From Coriaria nepalensis (Eukaryota > Streptophyta > Magnoliopsida > Cucurbitales > Coriariaceae): a stretch of DNA of 64,000 bases. The translations under genes and the position numbers were made by a program. Position 1 is the first letter of the stretch. Every line of letters starts with the position of its first letter. Below are positions 11,532-24,071 of this stretch, piece after piece. The stretch lies in NCBI GenBank assembly GCA_027186245.1, contig CP114483.1:30138642-30202641 (forward strand), written 5' to 3'. The notes under the pieces are model-generated. The model saw nothing but the letters and a program-made list of their open reading frames with translations, was not told where the DNA came from and did not search any database.

Positions 11532-12517
11532 TTAACACTCATGTGAAGCGCATAAGGGAATCCAAACAAGATTATCTGCCGGATAAAAATGGCAAACCGG
11601 AGAGGTTCCCGGCTTAATTTTGAGAGCCCGAAACCCAATATGATCACTATCCCAATGAGAAGTATCCATATGACAGATAGCAGCTGCTTCAACTCGATCT
11701 CCATTTTCACCAACCAATGGAACCTTAAACACCAAGTTATCGCTCTCTTGACTATGACAGTAGTAAACCATATAAGGATAAGCCATTGAATGACAGTGAA
11801 TAAGTTTAGGAGCCCTTATCTCTCTTGGTTTTTCAAGGATAGTATAGTTTTGCAAAGGAGTTGTGAAATTTGAGGGATAATTAGTTGTTATTGCTATCAA
11901 TTTCAAGCCAACTCCAAAAAAGTCACTTGTTAAATCAAGTAGGGATTCTAAGGAAGTAGCACAAAACTTGGTTTCTCTTTTCATGGCTTCATGCTCACAT
12001 TGTTCCAGTGTCTCCTCCATGGCCCTGGCTTGAGGAGATTCAACGGAGTAGGAGAAGAGTTGAAGTAGATAAGGAAGTTTTGATAGTGAGAAAGGAATGG
12101 AATCAACCACTTCGTTGGAAAGCAGTTTAGGGGTTTGAGATGTGTTTTTAATGGGGAAGAAAATTGGAAATTTCTTGCCCACATTTAGATCCTTTATATC
12201 ACTGAAGAAAACATTGAGTAAGGGGTCCACTTGATTCATCATCTCTGAATCATTTCCATCTAGATTAACACTACCGATGATCTTCCTCGAGCCGATCATC
12301 ATGGATTCCGATGAATTCTGTGGTCAGTTAATTACAAGTAAAGGAATATTGATCATTTATTTAATTGAATTTTGGAAGTGATGATCATCAATAAATATAC
12401 ATATTTTTCGAAACTTGGATGCATGAATTATATGCACATAGCGCTTACCAGAATAACAAGTAGGGCGAAGATGGTGAGGCACAGCCGAGAAGTTCTTATG
12501 TCACATAATTGAGCCAT
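11532..12517 (-). CDS. BURP-domain protein 1 (two exons)
   Basis: Exon 1 is 12517-12449: 23 codons from ATG, a hydrophobic signal peptide (LCLTIFALLVIL) ending at a GTAAGC donor. The intron (12448-12318) ends in CCACAG. Exon 2 is 12317-11532, same frame, giving 284 aa. After a short spacer comes DPLLNVFF, KKFPIFFP, then the BURP domain with KFCATSLESLLDL and the complete signature CH-X10-CH-X26-CH-X25-CH, ending in NLVWIPL. No repeat region separates the signal and the domain, so it is the short USP/BNM2-like type. BURP proteins are secreted plant cell-wall or apoplast proteins; some members are copper-dependent peptide cyclases. I see no obvious Trp/Tyr core-peptide repeat here, so the specific role is unknown. 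No stop or frameshift; likely functional. First of three same-strand paralogues. Confidence 0.93.
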
Positions 12518-12649
12518 TCGATCACTTGCTTTGGTTAGAGAGATTCTGAAATTTCGTTTCTTCTTTTGAAGTAGATGATATGGTAGTGAGGAGAGAACAA
12601 CTTGGAAGTAGTGCTTGGAACTTTCTCAGATGCAACAAAAGGGCAGATC

Positions 12650-14050
12650 ATTAAAATTTCTAAAGTCAACATATAATAAAATGATTAAAAAAAGAAAAAA
12701 AAACATTTAAAATATGTATTTACACCTGAACATTTCAAAACTAGTTTAAACACCTTAAATTATACAAAAAGTTGGCTAAAATACTTGTTCGAATATCTAA
12801 TTATTAAAATCATGACATCACATATCTAGTTACTACATCAAATTATGTGTATTTTCTTTTTTCACTTTAGTCCCACATAACTATGTGTATTTTCTTTTCT
12901 CCCCCACCAAACAATTTTCTTTTGAATTTCGTATTCTCTCCCATTTAAATCTTTTAGTTCATGTATTCTTGAAACATAATTTTTTCAATAATTCCGATTA
13001 TTTCTTTCGGCAATTAGGTTAACATATTTAAAAAATGACCTGTCAAATTTTAAAAAAAAGTTAAAATTTTCAAATTTAAATTAAATTGGGTATAATTATA
13101 AAGAAAACATTTAAAACTTTTATAATAGTTATGTGACATGCACATAATTATTTCATATTTTTTTGAAATTAAAAATTCAACACAAATTAAATTTAAAATT
13201 AAATATTCATTATAATTTTAATAAATTTTAGATGTATTTTAATTTGTGTTAAGTTTTAAGTGTTATTCCTAACTTCCTCTTATTATAATTTGTCCAAACG
13301 GATTAAGAAGTTTATTATAATTAAATTTTGAAATCAAGTATTTATTATGACATCAAAAATTTAGAAATTTATTATAGTTTAAACTAAATTTAAGAAGTTC
13401 ACGATAATCTTCCTCCTCTCGATATAAATATATATATGTACCGGTTTTCTAAAATGTATCCGAGCTTCCAAACATAATTTAATGTGACATATTACTTAGT
13501 AACATTAACCTCTAAATTTTTTTTTCGCACTCTAAAATGAAATTGTACTTCATTCATCTAATTAGACCGGTAGTTAGTATAGTACATAATTTGCATTTCT
13601 TTATCAAATAGAAAAATAATTAACTCAATGCTCAAACTTGAATGTAATGGTCTACCCCGGGCTGGCCTGTTGACTATAGGCTTTATCTGTAAGTGTACGA
13701 CCCACACATAATTGGATGGCTGATACTTGTTTATCTTCATATACATCATCCTTGTACTATAATTTACGAGAAAATAAAATATATATTAAACCCTTTCTCT
13801 TTCTCATATCTCAACTGGGCCTATAAGAAAATATTTTTAACGTCACTAGTTTAATAGTTTATACTCAAATGATAATGTGGTTGCGTCAAAGATAAGTTAT
13901 AATATAAACCACGCTGTTTGACTTCATTAATGATGTTTATTTACCTGATTATGATCTAAATATACGATAATGTCAATCGTAATATATTAACTGCATTATT
14001 TTTTTCGTAACAAAAAGAAAATACATTAAATTAAGGTTTTTTGATGAGTA
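12650..14050. other. Intergenic region between BURP gene 1 and the large MULE
   Basis: AT-rich DNA, no gene recognised. The first part is the probable promoter side of BURP gene 1; a TTGAC W-box-like core is visible near 12664-12668 (minus strand GTTGACTTT) and a TATTATATG-like box nearby. Long A/T runs fill 12700-13400. Confidence 0.4.
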
Positions 14051-14897
14051 CCGAGTATTTCAAGTTGTGAAATCTGATAATTAAAAAAAAAATTATTTAA
14101 AATACTGAAATGATGAAAATGCCCTCATCTCTACTCTTGGTTTCAGTGGTACCAAATGCAGACCTAACTAAAAGTTTAAATCTTCCTCTTATTGGTTGTG
14201 CAAATTTTTAATCTTTCTCTTTTGAGCTTTCTCAATTTGATCTATATTTCGATCTTTACTTCTGTATTTCTCTTCAAAGTTCAAAATCTGAGAGCTGAAC
14301 CTTTATAACACGAATTCATTTGTATGTTTATGCTTTTGTTGTTAATTTATTTTCTAATGGAAAATAAAATATGTTTTATGGTTTGTATTTTCTTTGAGTA
14401 ATAGTTTCGTTTCATTTTGCAAGTCAAGTAGCAACCGCAAAACTGGACTAGTTCATTCAATGGAAATACCCGATGGGTAATCCACCTAATGGCTCGGGAA
14501 TGATTTTCCATTAGGTCCTTGAGACCCTTTAAGCCATCCGGCCCATAAAGCCGTAAGTTTTATTTTTCATTTGTTTTTTGTTTTTAATTCAAAATATTAA
14601 TTTTTATTTTATTTTATTTTATTTTATGAAAATGGAGAGTTTTTTTATAATTATATATTTTAATGGTAAATGAAAGGAGAATATGTACCGAAATGAGAAT
14701 TAAAATTAATGGTATTGGCATTCAAATCATAGAGAGTGATCAACTGGAGTTTTGATAGAATCTAATATTACTTATAGTTGTTGGATATCTTTTATGATTT
14801 TATTGACACTGATTGCAATGAATTTGAATTAAAACTATCATAAAAGCCGGTTAGTACATTATAGTCTTCGCTACTATATATAAAAAATGACCAAAAT

Positions 14898-17340
14898 GTG
14901 AAGGAGTTTTTCCGTCACTTACAATGTAAGAAGGAAAAATCTCCAGTGTACATTATTTTGCCTCCGAAGATAGGAGGGGATTTATATAGTGAAGAACACA
15001 TTAATTTCTTAACCTTTCTAATGTTCATGATCTTTTTAGGAGTAACATGCCTTATATTGATAATCTTCAAGATGATTATAGAAGTGATATACCCATGATT
15101 GCTGCTAATAATCATAATAATTTTTTTGAGAATGATCAAGGTAATGGCAAAACTGACAATGAGGATAAGGATGAGGATGCATAAGAAAGTTACGATGAAG
15201 AGACTGATGATGTGGATGATTCCGATGAGGGTGAGGGACTGGAAGAAAAGTGTGGTACTAATAACGATAACAAGATCAATCTTGCAAATCAAGGATATGA
15301 AAATGACTTCTTCATAGGAATAATACTAACCAAGACTTTACCCAATGCTTTATATGGTGAAGATAACTTAGATCACATATAAAATAACAAGATACCACAA
15401 CCATCACCATATTTTTCACCGAACGAGATTTAGCCTTCATCATCACGTGTACCAAGTTTAGCTAATAAGATGCCTTCACCATTACCGTATGTACTACATT
15501 CACCTGACGAGATGCCTCCACTATCATCGCGTGTACCATATTTATTCGATAAGATGCTACCACCATCATCGCATATACCAAGGTTAGCCGAGGAGATGCC
15601 TCCACCATCACTGCATATACCGCATTCATCACAATATGTAAATGATATTGAAGATGATTATTTTAGTCTTCCCATTTTTAAAGAGGACTCCACATCCATT
15701 GCAAGTAATTCCGTCCCAATTGTCTCTTCCAAATCAAGTGGATGTGTGTTTTATGTTAAAACAATATTTTACATCGAAGAACGAACTAAAGGCTAACCTA
15801 CATATGCTTGCTACGCAAAGCAATTTTGAGTTTAATGTGAAGAAGATGAAGTTGATTACAGTTGTAGTCGTGTGTATGAATCCAAATTGCAAGTAGCAAC
15901 TTTATGCTATGGGAAATAAGAATTCATTATTTTTCAAATTCAAATATTTAAAGATGAGCACACATGTTCTCGTTTATTCAAGCAAGACAAACATCAGCAA
16001 GCAATGGCATCCATAATTGTACGACATGTGATTGCCAAGTATAAAGAGTGTAATGAGACCTCTAAAGTGCTAGCTATCATTAATATTGTCTGAAATGATC
16101 ATGGTCTATAAATTAATTATTGAAAAACATGAAAATTTAGATCAGTTACACATGACCTTATTCTGCGTGCGGCCAAAGGTAGTTACAAATATTTAGCATA
16201 TTGGAAAAACATGCTAAAAGTGGTTAATCCGGGGACTTTGACTGCACTCCTGACATATGGAAATAACACATCTTTGTATTTTTTTTATTGGCTTTTGGAG
16301 CATCTATCAATAGTTTCAATTTTTATGAAGAGTCATCTGTATTGATGGAACCTTTTTGAAGTGCAAATACAAAGATACTTTGTTAGCCACAACGGCCCAA
16401 GACAGTAACAAACACATCTATCTATAAGCATGAGCTATAGTTAATTTGGAGAATGATATATCATGGACTTGGTTATTGAGCATGCTGAAGGACTTGGTCC
16501 CCGATGCCGCTGATTTGATTTTTGTATCCGATCGAGCAAAGAGTATTAAAAATACTATACAGAGAGTTTACCGAAACACAAAACATGGTGCATGCATTTG
16601 GTGCCATGGCCAAAACATGAAGGTCATATTCAAGTGTGGTGGGATTCTTAAGCTATTCAATAAAGTGGCCGAAGCATATAAGGTTTGCGAATTTGATAAA
16701 TACTTCAATAAGATAAGATTGCAAAAACCTAGTGTGCAACATACTTGGAGACAACTAGTTTTGAACATTGGTCAAGAGTTCATTTTAATGATGATCAATA
16801 CGACATAATGACTAATAATATTGTAGAGTCTCTTAACGCTTAGTTGAAGGATGATCATGACTATCCAATTATAGAATTGCTTTATAGTATAAGGAAGATA
16901 ATGACTACTTTATTCTATAATTGACAAAGTGTAGTAAACAAGACAAGCACACTACTGGCACCTGAGGTAGATAAATCACTATAGAGAAGACAATGAATCT
17001 ATAATAATAAAGTTTGATAGTGTAAACATAAATACATTTGAGGTGACTGGTATTTCAACTATTTTTTCGGTGAATTTAAGGGATAAAAGTCGTATATATA
17101 GGGTATTCCAATTGGATAATTGTCGTGTGCTCATGTTTTAGCAGCTTCGAGCCACATAAATGTTGCACCATATATGTTATGTATAGAATACTATATGACT
17201 TCAAATTAGAGGTGAGCGTATGGTGAATTAATTTATCCTATATCTTGCGTAAATAAAGTGGAATTATCTTGCTCTCCGGTCGTAGCCTAATTTCGATTCC
17301 ATTTCCTCCCAATCTCAGTCAACCAAATTGATATAATTAT
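14898..17340 (+). pseudogene. MULE transposase (mudrA-like), disrupted
   Basis: Plus-strand blocks occur in MURA order. An acidic N-terminal part and a linker repeating PPxSxxxP (15470-15640) come first. At about 15760-15895 is the N-terminal DNA-binding region with FTSKNELKANLHMLATQ, NFEFNVKK and CMNPNCK. At about 16340 is VICIDGTFLKCKYKDTLLAT, containing the first catalytic Asp. At 16446-16808 is ENDISWTWLLSMLKDLVPD followed by LIFVSDRAKSI, with the second Asp, and GACIWCHGQNM. Near 17100-17160 the SWIM finger remains (QLDNC, CSHVLAAS across frames). Several frameshifts and stops occur, so the protein is not made. In active relatives it cleaves at the element's terminal inverted repeats. 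Confidence 0.85.
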
Positions 17341-17439
17341 CTTTCATTTAATGTAATATATCATATATTCATGTTGGTATTGTATGACTTTGATTCAATG
17401 TTGTATTGTATAACTTTGATTCACTTTTGTATTTTAATT

Positions 17440-18070
17440 TTAAGAGTTTAAGGTTTAAGATCTAATGTTTAGGATTTAGGTTTTAAGGTTTAAGATCTAA
17501 TGTTTAGGGCATACAATCTAATTAAAGGTTTTAAGGTTTAAGATCTAATATTTAGGATTTAAGATCTAATGTTAAAGGTTTTAGGGTTTAAAGCTTAAGA
17601 TCAAATGTTTAGGGTTTAAGATCTAATGTTAAAGGTTTTAAAGTTTAAGGTTTAAGATCTAATATTTAAGGTTTAAGATATAATGTTAAATGTTTTAGGC
17701 TTTAATGTATAAGAACTAATGTTTAGTGTTTAAGATCTAATGTCTTAGATATTTTAGGGATTAATGTTTAAGAACTACTGTTTAGGGTTTAAGATCTAAT
17801 ATTATAGGTTTTAAGGTTTAAGGTTTAAGGTTTAACATCTAATGTTTATGGCTTAAGATCTAAGATTAAAGGTTTTAGGGTGTAAGGTTGGAGATATAAT
17901 GTTTAGGATTTAATAACTAATGTTAAAAGTTTTATAATTTAAGGTTTAAGATATAATATTTAGGGTTTAGGATCTAATGTTTAAAGTTTATGGTATAATA
18001 TTAGGATTTAATATCTGTTGTTTAAAGTTTAAGATTTAAGGTATAATATCAGGGTTAGGGTTTAAAGTTC
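17440..18070 (+). repeat. Telomere-like tract downstream of MULE transposase
   Basis: About 630 bp of degenerate units built from TTTAGGG, AAGGTTTAAG and GATCTAATG; the composite period is roughly 20-30 bp, for example gtttaagatctaatgtttag repeated with changes. The coding strand carries the G-rich (TTTAGGG) orientation. The inverted MULE copy has the equivalent tract at 26765-27400. Confidence 0.85.
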
Positions 18071-18079
18071 TATATATGC

Positions 18080-18128
18080 ATCGAGCCATTTGAAAACGGT
18101 TTCTGGCTTTCAAAACTGATGGCTCGAT
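18080..18128. repeat. Hairpin ATCGAGCCAT...ATGGCTCGAT
   Basis: A 10-bp perfect stem pairs 18080-18089 with 18119-18128; a further inner stem TTTGAAA/TTTCAAA can form. It sits just beyond the telomere-like tract. The GAGCCATCGA word recurs near 20825-20840 within the same element. Confidence 0.8.
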
Positions 18129-18339
18129 AGACAATCTAACTATCTATATATATCAAACTTATATTATATATCAAATTTATAAATCAAAATATCATATATC
18201 AATATATCAAATTACAACTATAGACAAACTAATTTATATATACTCAAAATGTTAATTGTATATATATCATTGATACATGTCACAAGATATTTGATGGCGG
18301 AAAAGACCTATACGGTCATCATAAATGAGCATTACATCT

Positions 18340-21167
18340 AAACATGAATGGTGGTACTTTAAATATTTCAGCATATACACACCACAATCCCTTTTTAGTA
18401 AAGATGTGTTGTCCTACAAGCTGGTGACCATGACGATCTCGAATGGTTTGGGGCTGCAGTTAGACCTACTACTCCTTAACAATTGGTCATTGGAATTAGT
18501 AGTTCTAAGAGCTTCTTTGTATAATACTTGCTACTTGAAATGTTGAATATCTAGGACCAAGGTCGCCTAATGTTGATCATTGATGTTGTAAGAGATATAA
18601 AGTTGGTCTACGTGCCTCCATACGATTCCGGCAACATGTGCCTCACTATCGACGTACGAATTCATCAGAGAGCCGTTTGGAAATACATGTTTTTCCCAAT
18701 CTTCCTTCTTAAAGTTCTTGAATTTCTCCTTCCAGTATATATCTAGGAACGGAAGGAATACTTGATATAGGAAAGTGGTGGACTGGTCAAGCATGTCATT
18801 AAACTTCTACAGTCTCATCCATAGTAGAAATGCATATACTCATCTACATGATGCAACCGTAAAGCAAAAATATAAAAATAAATAATTAAGTTAATTACTT
18901 TTTTAGAAATTTATTAATATATCACATAGGTTTCAAAAATAGTTTTGAATGATTACAAAAGTGTCTAGCCATGACGAGGGATGTAGTATCACCTCAATAA
19001 AGTCTTTCTCGTACTTACGGCCTTCCAAACCTATGATCAGGTCCTTGATAGAGGAAAATCAAGATCTTATAAGTAAATAATTTTTAAATTAAATTAAGAA
19101 CAAAAAAAAACTTACTTTGCCGTGTCAATCTCTAGCCATCGTTGCATTACTCTCTTGATATCTTTATTTAGGATAAGAAGTGGTATTACCAACAATCCCT
19201 TTTTTCTTTTTGTATTTTCACTTCTTTCCAATGTATATAAATGGAGACCTGAGGGCTGGAGCACGCTTCTTCATCCTCTGACGCTATCTAGTCTCAATGA
19301 TGGGAGGTAGTGACGAGTAATAGAATATCGAGAATCTGATCGATGGTGGCGAGAATGAGGGAGATTTCGTGGGATCTATCTCATCTATGATATCTATAAT
19401 CATCTTCTCTATGTCTCATATCCGCATGTTCATATCATCTCTCAATTTTCTAAATATTTTATTCATTCCTCCCATAATTTTCTTCTCTAAGCCTATAATA
19501 AGATCCTCAAACTTCGATGCATTTTTCCTTTTTAGCTCAACTTCATCACCTTCTATTTCTACTTCCTTTTCTTCTTCATCTTCTTTTTCTTTTTCTTATT
19601 TTTTTCATCTTTTTCTTTTTCTTCTACTTTTTCTTCTTCTACTATGTCTTCTTCTTCCTCCAACACTCTTATTTAGTGCTCTATATCTTCGTCATCTTTA
19701 TCCACGAAAGATTGCACTGTGGTGAAATACTCATAAGTTGATTCTTTCATGGATGGTTTTAGGATTCCATTGATGACGAGCTGTATTATATAAAAATCAA
19801 AGTTAGTTTAATTTCATAACCCACGGGCAGATCCACACATGACTGATTTAAACTCCGAGGCATGAGATTCTCATCATCCATGTACTCTAGTTCGTCTTCC
19901 AAGGTAAGGAATAACTTTGTAACCATTTACCTATTTAGTTAATAGATTAACTATTAGCAAACACAAACCAAAAAATGATAAGAGTTAAATATAAACTCTA
20001 ACTTGTAAAGCAAGCGAAATTCGTATAAGTCATAGGTTTCCCCTTTTTAGCTTTGTCCCCTTCAACTGTTATGTGCAATTGATTTCTTCTTAATATCTTA
20101 CCTAAGATATTGAATGGTAGCCTCATAACTATGGTTACCCCAAGGGTATTATTCGAGCTAGACTAAATTATTGGTTATGAACAAATTAAAGTTCCAAATC
20201 TTATTCCTTCTCCCTTGTGCCAAAAGGACTGCCTTAATGAAGTAGATGCAAGCCATCTTCACAATTTCACTGTCCTTGTTACTTTATGGCCCATCATCTC
20301 TTTTAAACTTCTCTGCTAGCTCTAACACATTGACAAGCTTCCCATCAATATAATTCTTCAACATGTGGTCTTCTCTTTCTATCCACTTAATTATGTAGTC
20401 CAGAATATATTCATGACATTTAAAACCCATCACCAATGCAACCTCCCTTAGACCAAACTGCATAGGCTTCCTATAGTACGTAAATCACAACTCGTGCTTC
20501 TTCTTGCACTTCACTAGTTTGAGAATGATAAATTTAATAATTTGGCCCGAGTTTTTGAGTTGACCATTCAAATCCAGAAAGTGTCCCAGGCAAGTAAACC
20601 TAAAGAACTCCAATTATACTAAGGTTGACTTCTTCCTTATGTCAACAATCACCACTTCCCAATTTGCTATCACAGTAATACGGTCTTGAAACAAAGACCT
20701 TGATTAATTATGGGTTCTAGCTAATGTCTTATTGGAATTTGTTTCCCATGAAAAGAAAATAATTAAACAAAACTATAAAAAACAAAATAAGACTGTAATA
20801 CTCGATGGCCATTCATATGCCGATCGAGCCATCGAGCAGTTCATATAAACTACTCAATGGTTCGAGGACTGTAAATCCTCCAAAATTTCAATTCAAAATG
20901 CTTATAGTCAGTACAAAAAAAAAGAACATGAAGTCAATATTTCATAATATTTACAACAATATTCCAATTAATTTCAAATAAAAACACAAAGAAAAAAAAA
21001 CCTAATTTAAAATGCGATACCCGATGAGTGTTAGGTTGGTTGATTTCCGTTATTGATTCTGATGCCATTATCATTATTTGCTCTTCCTTCTCAGGTGATT
21101 TGACTGGAATATCAACTGTCGACCTTTTTTTGGTATTTTTCTTCAAATTCGCTCGAGTACTAACCAT
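18340..21167 (-). pseudogene. DUF1985/Ulp1-like cysteine protease gene inside the MULE, disrupted
   Basis: Read on the minus strand. It starts MVSTRANLKKN at 21167, a typical start for this transposon-borne family. About 20700-20100 is a DUF1985-like block (SEIVKMACIYFIKAVLLAQG, then YPWG with flanking stops). About 19890-19390 is an acidic/lysine-rich linker. At 18794-18340 is the C48 protease domain: VDQLYISYNINDQH with the His of the catalytic triad, an LDIQ Asp region, and DCGVYMLKYLKY with the catalytic Cys near 18384. The Trp that normally follows the His is a TAG stop (18567-18569). Ulp1 proteases remove SUMO-like modifiers; the transposon-borne copies have no settled function. Many stops: inactive. 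Confidence 0.78.
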
Positions 21168-21782
21168 TGATTCTTTAATCGGATGATGTATTACAAAACA
21201 ATTTTTATATTATGCTAGGTTCTTTTCAGATGGATTCGATTAAGATTGTTTGTGAAATAGACGGTTTCGAATTGAAGGGATTACTTCTTGATCTGTTTCG
21301 ACATAAAGAGAATGAAGATGCTCTGTAGTTTTGTACGAGAATGAATAGTTTTCGTTTTTATTTTTAATTTTTCTCTATTAAATTTCGAACAACGGTAAAA
21401 TATGTGTAAGAGTGTTTTAGTAAATGTAAATATTTATATTTTTTATTTAAGTTATTACATACACCTAAGGCCATCTATTAGGAAATTTTAACTGAGATAT
21501 ATTTCGTAATTGTAACTTAATTCTTTCAATATAACTTGGAAAGTGATATACCAACAAAGGACAGCATAAATGTATTTATTTATATTTACAAATGCAATAA
21601 ACGAGTTTATTATACACTTCTAAGAAACTTAAGGTAGTGTATACGTTTTCACTCAAACTAAAAATATAGTTTGATCAATACATCCTTTTCCAGTGACGAA
21701 CAATACAGTTACTTGACACAAATTATAGTTTCCGTTTTAAACCAAAACCAACTTTATATAAAAGTGACTATTATTCCAAACA

Positions 21783-22776
21783 CTAAACTGAATCACACGG
21801 AATCCAAACAAGATTATCTGGAGGGAAGAAATGGCAAACCGGAGAGGTTCCAGGGTCGGTCTTAAGAACCGTAAACGCGATATGATCCTTGCTCCACTGA
21901 GAAGTATCCATATGACAGATAGCAGCTGCTTCTACTCTGTCTCCATTTTCACCAACCAATAAAACCTCAAACGCTATGCTGTTACTCTCGTGGCTATGGC
22001 AAAAGAAGACTAGATAAGGGTAAGGCAGTGTATGACAAGAAAGAATTTTAGAAACCCTCATCTCTTTAGGTCTTTCTGAAATAGTATAGTTCTGCAAAGG
22101 AGTAGAAAATTGTTTGGGATAATTTGTGGTAAGTGCTTTCAATTTACTACCATATCCAAATACCCCCTTCGTTAAATCTACTAGAGATTCTAAGGAGGTA
22201 GAGCAAAATTTGGTCTCACCTTCCATGGCTTCAAACTCACATTGTGTTAGTGTGTATTCCATTGCTTTGGCTTGAGGGGATTCAATAGAGTAAGAAAATA
22301 GTTGAAGAAGAAAAGGGAGTTGTGATAGAGAGAAAGGGATGGAATCAACTTCTTCTCTAGGAAGTAGTTTAGGTGTTTGAGTTGAATTCTTAATTGGGAA
22401 GAAAATTGACATTTTCTTCCCAACTCTTAGATCATTCATTGTGAAGAAAGTTGTCATTGAAGGACCGAATTCTTGATTCACTTTCTCCTGCTGTGAATAT
22501 TCATGAACCTGCCTGTCTGTGATCATATGATCATTATAATTTTTTCTTTCTTTCTGCTGATTAAATCCTGTTGTTATCTTCCGCGCGTCGCTTGGTTGCG
22601 CACTATACTGTGAACAAGGGTGAAATTCTAATATATGTTATGAACTTGTTATATGCCTGAAAATATGTCTTAACAGATATATATATATATATATATAGCT
22701 AGCCAGGGCTTACTTGAAAGATTAGTAGGGAAAAGAAGATGAGGCACCACCAACCAAAAATACCATGCTGAGCCAT
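21783..22776 (-). CDS. BURP-domain protein 2 (two exons)
   Basis: Exon 1 is 22776-22714: 21 codons encoding a signal peptide (WWCLIFFSLLIF) ending at CAA|GTAAGC. Exon 2 begins at 22556 after CAG, or one codon later at a second CAG (a NAGNAG acceptor), and ends at 21783; the intron is phase 0 and about 157 nt. The product is about 278 aa. Exon 2 has KKMSIFFPIKN, KFCSTSLESLVDL and CH-X10-CH-X26-CH-X25-CH, ending NLVWIPCDSV. It is closest to BURP protein 1 (shared VGENGDRVEAAAICHMDTS) and lacks a repeat region, so USP/BNM2-like, secreted. The reading frame is intact. It lies between two MULE copies in opposite orientation, within about 0.6 kb of the left one. Role beyond family membership unknown. 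Confidence 0.92.
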
Positions 22777-22977
22777 TTCACTCTTTCTTAGGGATTCGAT
22801 CTCTGTCGTTTCTGGATGTTTAAGTGATGTGTAAAGTACGTTATAAAGAGCAGGGGAAAGATCTGTGTTGTAAATTGTATTTGTGGAAAATAAGATGATC
22901 GCGTGAAGCAATTAAATTAATGTTATAAAGAATAACCTGATCGAAATCATGATTGTCAACGATTACTAGCATTATTA

Positions 22978-23009
<32 letters not shown>

Positions 23010-23650
23010 GGGAAAAAAGAAACAAATTTGTGCACGCGACTCTCATAATCTAAAATTTTAAGGACAGATAGATAATCATTCTCATTTCTAAACTAATAAC
23101 GAAAAATAATTAGATAGTAGCTAGCTAGGGTTGACAAACCAGTGCTTTGTTTATGTTAAAGGGATGTGAGATGTACATTACATATTATGTACAACTTGAA
23201 CATATATAATTATATATTAATCAGTACTCTGTCTATAAGCTTAATTATACATATAACGAGAGAGACTAAAAATATTACGAATAAAATTTACAATTTAGGA
23301 TATATAACAAATTAAAACTGAAATAAATAATTTTTCTGTACTTTCTTCTTCGTGTCAATAACCAAATTTTTTTACTATACTCATTTTGAGACTATCAACT
23401 TAATGAATGGAGAGATATATAACCTTGAAATAACTAAATTGGGTGTTCTTGACAATATTTTGTTACGGATCTTCCCAAGGCAATCAATATTCTAACACCG
23501 AGAAATATCGGATAGCAGATAAAGAAGAAATAAAAATGAAAATTTCAATACTTTTCCATTTTTGTTCGAGCTGATCAACGGTAATAGTGAGAATTATTTG
23601 TGCTAAAAAATTGAAAAAGTAGTATTCTTCACTTTTATTTATCAATCTTT
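22677..23650. other. Upstream region of BURP gene 2 with simple repeats
   Basis: Contains an (AT)n run at 22677-22697 inside the intron, a run of about 26 A at 22983-23008, and AT-rich DNA with no gene recognised up to the leader of the second hAT transposase. Confidence 0.55.
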
Positions 23651-24071
23651 GCTTTGATATTATATTAGGAAATAATGCAAAATCAAGATAAAAATTTTAG
23701 TGGGTAAATTTTTTTTTTTCCTTAATTTTTATTATTTTATTTTATCCCATTATATAAATAATTTTAAAATTCTCTTGCACCCAAATTTTTCATATAAATA
23801 TTCACTCTTTTATTTTAATTTTTTCTCACATTTTCTCACACACACACTCTCTCTCATTATTCTTTGCTATCTCTCTTATCCTCATTCCTTAATCTCAATC
23901 CCTAATCCTCTATTTTCTATAAATTAAACCAAAGTCAAGGTAATTAAACTTATTCTTATTGTTTATTATTTATTATTATACTTAGTGTTTAATGCTTTAC
24001 TTTTTTACTTAAATTTTTATTTATTTATATTTTTTATGATTAATTATTTACTCTTAAATTTTTCATAGGAA

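Larger units (their letters stand above)
14060..21470 (+). mobile_element. Large Mutator-like element carrying transposase and Ulp1-type gene
   Basis: The unit holds a mudrA-type transposase on the plus strand (14.9-17.3 kb), a telomere-like tract, a hairpin, and on the minus strand a DUF1985/Ulp1-like gene (18.3-21.2 kb). Ulp1-bearing MULEs (for example CUMULE in melon and Kaonashi in Arabidopsis) are established. The outer ends are set only by weak inverted similarity between the AT-rich stretches near 14085-14125 and 21390-21470 and are approximate; no target duplication was confirmed. All genes in it are broken. Confidence 0.65.

Noticed and set aside
17440..18070. Interstitial telomere from a chromosome fusion
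   Set aside because: Units are degenerate, lie at a fixed place behind a MULE transposase, and recur in three MULE copies, so they are part of the element rather than a relic telomere.
19369..19741. Plus-strand Ser/Phe/Leu-rich frames resembling membrane proteins
   Set aside because: They are the complement of the acidic/lysine-rich linker of the Ulp1-like gene on the minus strand.
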